DNA of 64,000 nucleotides, from the NCBI RefSeq assembly GCF_903645285.1, contig NZ_CAHJXN010000002.1, positions 186,001-250,000 of the forward strand, written 5' to 3'. Shown piece after piece: positions 57,479 to 64,000 of this stretch (its first letter is position 1; each line of letters starts with the position of its first letter). The DNA comes from Streptococcus thalassemiae (lineage in GTDB: Bacteria; Bacillota; Bacilli; Lactobacillales; Streptococcaceae). Under the pieces are notes generated by a model. The model was given only the letters and a program-made list of their open reading frames with translations. It made no database searches and was not told the DNA's origin. A program made the position numbers and the translations under genes.

Positions 57479-57495
57479 CTTAAACTTTGCTTAAG
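57479..57495 (-). promoter_or_regulatory. CiaR binding site of csRNA 3
   Basis: Minus strand CTTAAG-CAAAG-TTTAAG; one mismatch to consensus. Confidence 0.8.
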
Positions 57496-57510
57496 AAAAA
57501 ACAAGTTTTG

Positions 57511-57927
57511 TTATTTTTCTCGATTCGTCCAAATCATTCCTGTACAGTCATAGGTGGATAAGATTTCAAAGCCCATAGAACGATAAAATCCCACGTTTTT
57601 TTCTGTCTCTTCTGTCACCAGCTGGACTTGATAGGCCTCTTTAAAATTTTCTAAAGCCTCTTTCATCAAGGAGCTACCAATCCCTTGGCGCTGATAGCTA
57701 GGCAAAACAATCAAATCCTGTACAAAAACTGATGAAAAACCATCTCCAACCAAACGAATCAAGCCCACCACAGTATCGCCATCAAGTGCCAGATAAATTA
57801 CTAATGAATGAGATAAGGCCTGCTCCAGCATCAGAGGTTGATTTGTATAATTTGTCCAACCGACAGCCTGATAGAGATGCAAAACATCCTCTAGCTTGAC
57901 AATTTCTTGCTTTTTAATAGTAATCAT
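57511..57927 (-). CDS. GNAT-family N-acetyltransferase (138 residues)
   Basis: Small acetyl-CoA-dependent transferase. The acetyl-CoA-binding loop is LIVLPSYQRQGIGSSLMKEA (Q/R-x-x-G-x-G/S), with the preceding beta-strand VVGLIRLVGDG. Substrate unknown. Lies 11 bases after the next GNAT gene on the same strand, so the two form a pair, probably with read-through to the csRNA region prevented by distance. Confidence 0.88.
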   Translation of the reverse strand: MITIKKQEIVKLEDVLHLYQAVGWTNYTNQPLMLEQALSHSLVIYLALDGDTVVGLIRLVGDGFSSVFVQDLIVLPSYQRQGIGSSLMKEALENFKEAYQVQLVTEETEKNVGFYRSMGFEILSTYDCTGMIWTNREK

Positions 57928-57938
57928 CTCAACACCTC

Positions 57939-58634
57939 TTAAAGTTCTCTCAAGCTCTTGTATTGTTGCCCAGTTTTATCAAAGTTTTCAGGATGCAACC
58001 ATGTTTCCAAACGAGCTTTGACTTGAGGCCAGTCCTTATCAATCATAGACAACCAATCCGTATCCCTCGTACGCCCCTTATAAACCACTGCCTGGCGGAA
58101 GGTTCCTTCATAAATAAAGCCCAAACGTTCCGCTGCTCGTCTGGATGGCAGATTTAAAGCATCGCATTTCCACTCATAACGACGATAGTTAAGCTCTTCA
58201 AAGACATAGCAAGCCAGTAGATACTGGGCTTCTGTCCCTATCCGTGTCCCCCTGAGCTCTGGAGAAAAAGTGACAGCTCCCACTTCTATTACTCGATTAT
58301 TCTGGTCAATACGCATGAGAGAAAAAGTTCCTAAAGCCTTACCAGTTGACCTGTCTATGATTGCATAATAAAAACGGTCCTTACGAGCTAACATCTGATT
58401 TAAAAGGCTGACCAGTTCCTCCAGATCTGCCACTGGCTCCTGAAAGAGGTAGGTCCACATCTCCTCAGGAGTATCCGGGCCATAAACAGCTAATAAATCC
58501 TCCGCATGCTTTTCCACTGAAAGAGCCTCTACCCTAGCATAACGCCCTTCTAAGAAATCAATAGAAGGCAGTGCACCGGATGTATAACCTTCCATTGACT
58601 CCCCAATCATCTGACCATATTCATTTACTGGCAT
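57939..58634 (-). CDS. GNAT-family acetyltransferase, RimJ/RimL type (231 residues)
   Basis: Larger GNAT protein of the RimL-like group that acetylates protein N-termini or small amines. Motif region: VIEVGAVTFSPELRGTRIGT (acetyl-CoA loop) and YRRYEWKCDALNLPSRRAAE followed by RLGFIYEGTFRQ, the typical RimJ/L end. It has an extended N-terminus (about 45 residues) compared with simple GNATs. Substrate not known. Confidence 0.88.
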   Translation of the reverse strand: MPVNEYGQMIGESMEGYTSGALPSIDFLEGRYARVEALSVEKHAEDLLAVYGPDTPEEMWTYLFQEPVADLEELVSLLNQMLARKDRFYYAIIDRSTGKALGTFSLMRIDQNNRVIEVGAVTFSPELRGTRIGTEAQYLLACYVFEELNYRRYEWKCDALNLPSRRAAERLGFIYEGTFRQAVVYKGRTRDTDWLSMIDKDWPQVKARLETWLHPENFDKTGQQYKSLREL

Positions 58635-58706
58635 CTTATTCTCCTTATTTCACTTTTCAAACTTTATAGTTGCCCATAGTATATCATACTTTCATAAGAA
58701 GATTCA

Positions 58707-58740
58707 AAAAATCCCCCAGATTCTACTCTGAAGGATTTCT
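58707..58740 (-). terminator. terminator after leuS
   Basis: AAATCC-tt-CAGA ... TCTG-gg-GGATTT stem on the minus strand followed by T run. Confidence 0.7.
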
Positions 58741-58743
58741 ATC

Positions 58744-61245
58744 TTATTTTACAACGATATTAACCAGTTTATTCGGTACCGCAATCACTTTCACGATTTC
58801 CTTACCGTCAATTTCTGCTTTGACTTTTTCATCAGCGAGAGCAATTTCTTGCAATTCTTCGCGTGATAGGTCTTTAGCGACCATGAGTTTGGCACGAACT
58901 TTTCCTTTGATTTGAACGACGATTTCGATTTCGTCTTCAACCAATTTGCTTTCGTCCCATGTTGGCCAAGCTACATAAGAGATAGATTCGCCAGTTGCTG
59001 CAACTGTTTGCCAGAGCTCTTCTGCCAAGTGAGGTGCAAATGGTGCAATCAACTGAACGAAGCCTTTGGCGTAGTCCACATAGAGCTTGTCTTCCTTGTT
59101 AGCCGCGTTGACAAAGACCATAAGTTGGGCAATGGCTGTGTTGAATTTCAATGATTCGATTTGTTCTGTGACAGCTTTGACTGTTTCGTTGTAAACCTTG
59201 TCAAGAGCGCCATTGTTTTCCGCAAGGATTTCTTTACTTGTAATCAAACGGTAAACACGGTCAAGGAATTTACGGCTTCCTTCCAGACCTTCTTCTGACC
59301 AAGCAATCGAAGCATCAAGTGGGCCCATGAACATTTCATAGACACGAAGGGTATCGGCACCGTATTGTTCCACCACGTCGTCTGGGTTAACAACGTTCTT
59401 GAGGGATTTAGACATCTTAGCTGGCGCTTGCTCCAACTCCTCTCCTGTTTCCACATGGAAGAAAGAACCGTCACGTTTTTCAACCTTGTCAGTCGCCACA
59501 AGAGCGCCACGGTGGTCACGGTAGCTTGTTCCCAAAATCATTCCTTGGTTAAAGAGTTTTTGGAATGGTTCCTTAGTTGGAACGACACCGAGGTCATAGA
59601 GGAATTTATGCCAGAAACGAGCATAAAGCAAGTGAAGTACAGCATGTTCCGCACCACCCACGTAGATATCTACTGGCAACCATTGTTTGAGGAGGTCCTC
59701 ATCAGCCAATTTCTCAGTATTGTGCGGGTCAATATAGCGAAGGTAGTACCAGCTTGAACCAGCCCACTGTGGCATGGTGTTTGTTTCACGACGACCCTTG
59801 ACGCCATCTTCACGAGTCACTTCAAGCCAGTCGGTCAAGTTAGCTAGCGGACTTTCACCAGTACCTGAAGGACGGATGTCCTTGGTTACAGGCAAGACAA
59901 GTGGCAATTCATTTTCAGGAACAGCTGTCGAAGTTCCATCTTCCCAATGAATGATTGGAATTGGCTCACCCCAGTAACGTTGGCGGCTAAAGAGCCAGTC
60001 GCGGAGACGGTAGGTAACCTTCTCTTGTCCATAACCTTTCTCTTCCAACCAAGCCACAATCTTGGCAATAGCGTCTTCTTTATTGAGTCCATCTAGGAAG
60101 TCTGAATTGACATGAAGGCCATCTTCTGTGTAGGCAGCTTCTGCTACGTTTCCACCTTCAAGCACTTCTACGATTGGAAGGTCAAATTGTTTGGCAAATT
60201 CCCAGTCACGTTGGTCATGGGCAGGAACAGCCATTACCGCACCTGTCCCGTAACTAGCAAGCACATAGTCCGCAATCCAGATTGGGATTTCCTTGCCATT
60301 AACAGGGTTGATAGCATAAGCACCAGTCCAAACTCCTGTTTTTTCCTTGGCAAGGTCTGTACGAGCCAAGTCTGATTTAAGGCTGGCTTGGTGTTTGTAG
60401 TCTGCTACAGCCTCTGCTTGCTCTGGGCTTGTGATAACATCAACCAAATCATGCTCAGGAGCCAATACAGTGAAAGTCGCACCGAAAAGGGTGTCAGGAC
60501 GAGTGGTAAAGACGGTGAATTCCTTGTCTGTTCCCTTAACTTTAAAGGTTACATTGGCACCAGTTGACTTCCCAATCCAGTTGCGTTGCATGTCCTTGAT
60601 AGACTCTGGCCAGTCAAGTTCATCTAAATCGTTAAGCAGACGTTCTGCATAGGCAGTGATTTTGAGCATCCATTGGCGCATTGGTTTGCGGACAACTGGA
60701 TAGCCTCCACGCTCAGAAGTTCCGTCAGGAAGAACCTCTTCGTTGGCAATGGCTGTTCCCAATTCTTCCACCCAGTTTACTGGCACTTCCGCTTCATAGG
60801 CCAAGCCCTTTTCGTAAAGCTTAGTGAAAATCCACTGAGTCCACTTGTAGTAGTTTGGATCTGTTGTGTTAACTTCACGATCCCAGTCATAAGAAAATCC
60901 AAGCGCATTGATTTGGCGTTTGAAGTTGGCAATATTTTCAGCTGTAAATTCTGCTGGGTCATTACCTGTATCCATAGCATACTGCTCAGCTGGCAAACCA
61001 AAAGCATCCCAACCCATTGGGTGAAGGACATTGTAGCCTTGCGCACGTTTGTAACGGCTGAGGATATCGGTTGCGGTGTAACCTTCTGGGTGTCCTACGT
61101 GCAGACCCGCTCCAGACGGATAAGGGAACATATCGAGAGCATAAAACTTCGGTTTTGATGCATCTGTTCCTGTCTTAAAGGTATGATGTTCTGCCCAGTA
61201 GCCTTGCCACTTAGGCTCAATTTTTTTATGATTGTAAAAACTCAT
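58744..61245 (-). CDS. leuS: leucyl-tRNA synthetase
   Basis: Class I aminoacyl-tRNA synthetase charging tRNA-Leu, 833 residues. HIGH box as HVGH in [25 protein letters not shown] in [13 protein letters not shown]. The CP1 editing domain (about 220-420) includes [12 protein letters not shown] and the Asp in [14 protein letters not shown]-terminal anticodon-binding and tail domains are complete. Monocistronic with its own terminator. Confidence 0.97.
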   Translation of the reverse strand: MSFYNHKKIEPKWQGYWAEHHTFKTGTDASKPKFYALDMFPYPSGAGLHVGHPEGYTATDILSRYKRAQGYNVLHPMGWDAFGLPAEQYAMDTGNDPAEFTAENIANFKRQINALGFSYDWDREVNTTDPNYYKWTQWIFTKLYEKGLAYEAEVPVNWVEELGTAIANEEVLPDGTSERGGYPVVRKPMRQWMLKITAYAERLLNDLDELDWPESIKDMQRNWIGKSTGANVTFKVKGTDKEFTVFTTRPDTLFGATFTVLAPEHDLVDVITSPEQAEAVADYKHQASLKSDLARTDLAKEKTGVWTGAYAINPVNGKEIPIWIADYVLASYGTGAVMAVPAHDQRDWEFAKQFDLPIVEVLEGGNVAEAAYTEDGLHVNSDFLDGLNKEDAIAKIVAWLEEKGYGQEKVTYRLRDWLFSRQRYWGEPIPIIHWEDGTSTAVPENELPLVLPVTKDIRPSGTGESPLANLTDWLEVTREDGVKGRRETNTMPQWAGSSWYYLRYIDPHNTEKLADEDLLKQWLPVDIYVGGAEHAVLHLLYARFWHKFLYDLGVVPTKEPFQKLFNQGMILGTSYRDHRGALVATDKVEKRDGSFFHVETGEELEQAPAKMSKSLKNVVNPDDVVEQYGADTLRVYEMFMGPLDASIAWSEEGLEGSRKFLDRVYRLITSKEILAENNGALDKVYNETVKAVTEQIESLKFNTAIAQLMVFVNAANKEDKLYVDYAKGFVQLIAPFAPHLAEELWQTVAATGESISYVAWPTWDESKLVEDEIEIVVQIKGKVRAKLMVAKDLSREELQEIALADEKVKAEIDGKEIVKVIAVPNKLVNIVVK

Positions 61246-61331
61246 GGTCTCTCTCCAATTTTGTGATGTTACTATTATACCATTTTTGAGGGAATTTGGT
61301 CTCGTTCTATTCTATACTTTTCTATTTTACC

Positions 61332-61360
61332 TTGCTCTAAAATTTTTAAACTGCTATACT
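61332..61360 (+). promoter_or_regulatory. promoter of the two-component system
   Basis: TTGCTC (61332-61337), 17-base spacer, extended -10 TGCTATACT (TATACT 61355-61360). The leader is short. Confidence 0.65.
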
Positions 61361-61392
61361 TATAACAGAAAACCCTTCCAAGGAGGTAGCGG

Positions 61393-63042
61393 ATGTCTCA
61401 TTCCTTTAAAAAATCTCTCCAAAAAGAAATTCTCCATAGAAGCTCTATCGCAGCCTTTGTGACCTCACTCTTACTACTCATTTTACTTTTTGGTTTTTCC
61501 TATTTTTTACAAAAGCAGCAACTCTCCAAAGATACGAGACAGATTGTAAAACAGGTTCAAGAAATGAAAGAAGCAAATAATGAGCTCCTGACTACCATGA
61601 ACCATAAAATGATTCTTGGATTTTTGGATGGCAAACACACAGAGCGAGAAGTCTTTAGCTTATTCTACGAGACAAAAGCTAAATTAAAACTTAGTTCCGA
61701 CCTCATTATCCTAAGTGATACAGGTGAATTACTATTTAGTACCAATCGCAATCATCAAGAAAGTATTTTATCACCCTACTATCTAAAACTGCTCATTCAA
61801 AATCCTTCTCAAGATAAAGTTACAGAAAAAATTGCACTATCTTCAGACAAGCAACATTACACACTCTTTATCAAACCACTACTTCAAAACCAACGAGTTA
61901 AAGCCTATACTATTGCTTTCGTAAATGAGAATGATTTCATCTCAAGTTTCCCAATGATCAATTCCAAATACATCATTACCGATAGCTTTGGAAATATGTT
62001 TTCCAACAATACAAATCAGTTTACTCGTTCCACTCTTGAAAAATTGGATGAAAAGCTCCTACACTCTCGCACCCACTGGTATGCGAATGAACCGCTTATT
62101 GTTCAAAAAGAAAAAGTCGGTGCTATTTTTTCAATCTATACTTTTCAATCCTTCTTTCCCATTCCTAGCTTACTCGGCCTAGCCTCCGTCCTCACCTTAT
62201 GTATATTCTTCCTCTACTTCTGGCAAGCAAGACGAATTGCTCATAAAATTGCGACACACAACGCTGTTCCTATTGAAAGTTTGGTTTACCAACTTCAAGA
62301 AATTCCCAAACAAGCAGAAAAAAGGCTTTCTCTACAAACAGGTGATGAGTTTGAGTTTATGGCAGAAAAAATCAACAATATGTTGTACGAATTAGATCAA
62401 CTTCATCAAAAAATGTTGACCATAGAAAAAGAAAAGTGGATTTTTGAAAGAAAAATGCTGGAAGCTCAGTTCAATCCTCATTTTCTCTACAATACACTTG
62501 AGACAATTAAAATTACTTCTTTAATGGATGCCGCCCTCACACAAGATCTGATTCAAAACCTCACGCGCATTCTTCGCTACAGTATCACCGATTTAGAAAA
62601 AGAAACAACCATTTGTCAGGATTTAAAGATTATAGAGGATTACCTGATGATTCATAAGATTCGTTTCGAGCACTTTTCCTATGATATTGTCTGCCCAGAA
62701 ACTGTCGATAATCAGCCTATTCCTAAACTTTTCTTGCTTCCTCTCGTAGAAAATGCTATAAAATATGGGATGCAATACCGTATTGATCTTCATATAGATA
62801 TCCAAATTACCTTGGAAGCAGATTCTCTAACTTTTTTAGTCAAGGATAATGCTGGAGGACTCACCAAACAAGAGCGACTCGCTATTTTAGACTCTTTAGA
62901 AAGCCCTCATACCCAGCATGGCATCGTGAACAGCTACAAACGATTGAGCAATTTCTTTTCTGATGTCCAGCTAGATCTAGGAGTCAATCGTCATGGAGAA
63001 ACTTGGGTCAAATTTATAACGAAAGGACTAACTCATGTTTAA
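61393..63042 (+). CDS. sensor histidine kinase, YesM/LytS family
   Basis: A 549-residue membrane sensor: helix 1 at about 21-39, a long extracellular sensor part (about 40-255), helix 2 about 258-278, a short HAMP-like linker, then the His_kinase domain with phospho-acceptor His363 in EAQFNPHFLYNTLETIKI and the ATPase N box LPLVENAIKYGM; G boxes DNAGGLT and HGIVNSYKRL. YesM-type kinases commonly sense sugars and drive ABC importers. AAGGAGG upstream. Overlaps the regulator gene by 8 bases. Resembles the pneumococcal TCS09/TCS07 kinases in architecture. Confidence 0.92.
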   Translation: MSHSFKKSLQKEILHRSSIAAFVTSLLLLILLFGFSYFLQKQQLSKDTRQIVKQVQEMKEANNELLTTMNHKMILGFLDGKHTEREVFSLFYETKAKLKLSSDLIILSDTGELLFSTNRNHQESILSPYYLKLLIQNPSQDKVTEKIALSSDKQHYTLFIKPLLQNQRVKAYTIAFVNENDFISSFPMINSKYIITDSFGNMFSNNTNQFTRSTLEKLDEKLLHSRTHWYANEPLIVQKEKVGAIFSIYTFQSFFPIPSLLGLASVLTLCIFFLYFWQARRIAHKIATHNAVPIESLVYQLQEIPKQAEKRLSLQTGDEFEFMAEKINNMLYELDQLHQKMLTIEKEKWIFERKMLEAQFNPHFLYNTLETIKITSLMDAALTQDLIQNLTRILRYSITDLEKETTICQDLKIIEDYLMIHKIRFEHFSYDIVCPETVDNQPIPKLFLLPLVENAIKYGMQYRIDLHIDIQITLEADSLTFLVKDNAGGLTKQERLAILDSLESPHTQHGIVNSYKRLSNFFSDVQLDLGVNRHGETWVKFITKGLTHV

Positions 63043-63808
63043 GCTCATTATCGTAGAAGACGAACACCTCATCCGAAAATGGCTAGAGATTGCCGTAGAC
63101 TACTCTGCCTTGGGTATCCAAGTCGTAGGAACTGCTAGTCACGGTCAAGAGGGAATGAAACTCATCCAAGAAAAAGAACCTCATATTGTCTTAACAGACA
63201 TCACAATGCCAATTATGGATGCTTTTATGATGTTCGAAGCCACTCGTACCCTTCCCTATGAAAAAGTTATCTTATCAGGTTATAACGATTTTCAAAATGC
63301 CAAAAAAGCCATGCAATATGGAGCAGTTGATTTCTTATCCAAGCCAATTGATACCAAGGAATTGACAGAATGTCTTCAAAACATTGTTTTGCGATTACAA
63401 GGTAGCACCTATCAAGAAACTCCTTTTTTAGAAGAATATCAAACTTTACTCACCTCTATCCAACAGGTTGATACACAAAACCAAATCATTCAACAAATTA
63501 TTTCCTTTGTCCACAAGCATTATGCAGAGCATTTTACGATTGCGACTATTGCTGAAGCTTTAAACTATAGCGAAAGCTATCTATATAAGGTTATCAAAGA
63601 AGACTTCCCCATGACGCTAAATGAATATATCTTACAATATCGCCTGAAACAAGCTATAGATAAGATGTCTGAATCTCCCAACTCCCCTCTAAGCGACATC
63701 TCTGATCAAGTTGGATTTTCAGACTATAAATATTTTGCCAAAGTTTTTAAAAAGTATCTCCATATTTCTCCAAAAGAATTGAAATCACTCGGAAGAATAG
63801 TAAAATAA
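63035..63808 (+). CDS. response regulator, YesN family with AraC-type output
   Basis: A 257-residue regulator: receiver domain 1-120 with acidic pocket E8-D9-E10, phospho-acceptor Asp55 (VLTDITMPIMD), and Lys103 (FLSKPID). The conserved DxMPxMDG loop reads MPIMDAF, with Ala instead of Gly. Linker about 120-150; AraC double helix-turn-helix about 155-257 (YAEHFTIATIAEALNYSESYL ... VGFSDYKYFAKVFKKY). Translationally coupled with the kinase. Likely target: the lipoprotein/ABC operon that starts next. Confidence 0.93.
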   Translation: MFKLIIVEDEHLIRKWLEIAVDYSALGIQVVGTASHGQEGMKLIQEKEPHIVLTDITMPIMDAFMMFEATRTLPYEKVILSGYNDFQNAKKAMQYGAVDFLSKPIDTKELTECLQNIVLRLQGSTYQETPFLEEYQTLLTSIQQVDTQNQIIQQIISFVHKHYAEHFTIATIAEALNYSESYLYKVIKEDFPMTLNEYILQYRLKQAIDKMSESPNSPLSDISDQVGFSDYKYFAKVFKKYLHISPKELKSLGRIVK

Positions 63809-63826
63809 GCTATTCTTCTTTTTGTA
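63792..63826 (+). terminator. terminator overlapping the regulator stop codon
   Basis: GAAGAATAG (63792-63800) / CTATTCTTC (63810-63818) with TTTTTG after; 9-bp stem that includes the end of the coding region. Confidence 0.65.
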
Positions 63827-63862
63827 GAGAATTTTACTCTAATAGAATAGAATTGTCGGTTT

Positions 63863-63876
63863 TAAAAACGCTTACA
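63863..63876 (+). promoter_or_regulatory. cre-like site upstream of the lipoprotein gene
   Basis: TAAAAACGCTTACA, one mismatch to the CcpA cre consensus, 44 bases before the ATG. Confidence 0.55.
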
Positions 63877-63919
63877 CTGTTTTAAAATAAACTTAAATAA
63901 CACAACGGAGGTATCCATC

Positions 63920-64000
63920 ATGAAAAAGAAATGGATGTATTATGCTGCTTGCGGACTAGCTCTTTTTGGTCTTGCTGCTTGTTCTTCTAATGAATCTGCC
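63920..64000 (+). CDS. lipoprotein, probable ABC transporter substrate-binding protein (partial)
   Basis: The first 27 codons are present: MKKKWMYYAACGLALFGLAA then CSSNESA. It is a classic lipoprotein signal peptide with lipobox LAAC. GGAGG lies 7 bases before the ATG. Position after a YesMN-type system and a cre site fits a sugar-binding lipoprotein of an ABC importer, but the body of the protein is outside the window. Confidence 0.75.
   Translation, partial: MKKKWMYYAACGLALFGLAACSSNESA

Overview
The window reads as chromosomal DNA of a mitis-group Streptococcus (S. mitis or a close relative such as S. pseudopneumoniae). Gene order follows the pneumococcal chromosome in long blocks (clpL-mraY-pbp2x-ftsL-rsmH; rpsI-rplM ... 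folB/K-folE-folC-folP; manLMN-pepC; polC-fusA-rpsG-rpsL-spuA-glmS-proS-eep-cdsA-uppS-ruvB-leuS). Five BOX repeats, choline-binding repeats and CiaR-driven small RNAs point to the same group. A lectinolysin gene in place of pneumolysin argues against S. pneumoniae itself. Species assignment is inference.

Layout. 1-5.7 kb: 5' end of clpL with two CtsR boxes and the division/cell-wall cluster mraY, pbp2x, ftsL, rsmH (minus strand). 5.7-8.2 kb: a plus-strand XRE-regulator/membrane-protein operon (DUF3278 type) ending in gpo. 8.4-11.2 kb: a GH31 glycosidase and the wreck of a Fic toxin-antitoxin pair. 11.7-12.6 kb: rpsI-rplM with an L13 leader. 13-17 kb: folate operon. 17-20.5 kb: CPBP protease-like protein, purine permease, HAD phosphatase. 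20.7-24.7 kb: alcohol dehydrogenase and the mannose PTS manLMN. 24.7-29.5 kb: pepC, pseudouridine synthase, a small membrane protein, pepS and a RelBE/YafQ-DinJ type toxin-antitoxin. 29.5-37.5 kb: polC, fusA, rpsG, rpsL. 37.8-44.6 kb: divergent virulence genes lly and spuA. 44.7-54.2 kb: luciferase-like oxidoreductase, glmS, a GH1 glycosidase, proS, rseP/eep, cdsA, uppS. 54.3-57.5 kb: a small-RNA-rich region with three CiaR-type csRNAs, ruvB and two tandem Fst-type type I toxin-antitoxin loci. 57.5-64 kb: two GNAT acetyltransferases, leuS, a YesMN-like two-component system and the start of a lipoprotein gene.

The most notable points are as follows. (1) Two tandem Fst-like toxin loci whose direct repeats, the antisense recognition sequences, have changed together within each copy; this predicts mutually insulated toxin/antitoxin pairs. 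(2) A choline-binding SpuA: its sortase anchor has been replaced by choline-binding repeats, and the old hydrophobic sorting tail is left as a fossil just downstream. (3) Two drug-resistance-type alleles: PBP2x with the active-site motif changed from STMK to SAFK plus L546V, and dihydropteroate synthase with a six-base tandem duplication. (4) A pair of long hairpins between rpsG and fusA with conserved internal loops and covarying helices. (5) Three csRNA genes with CiaR boxes, and a CiaR box in the manLMN leader, connecting this stretch to one two-component system. No rRNA, tRNA, CRISPR array, phage or insertion sequence was seen.
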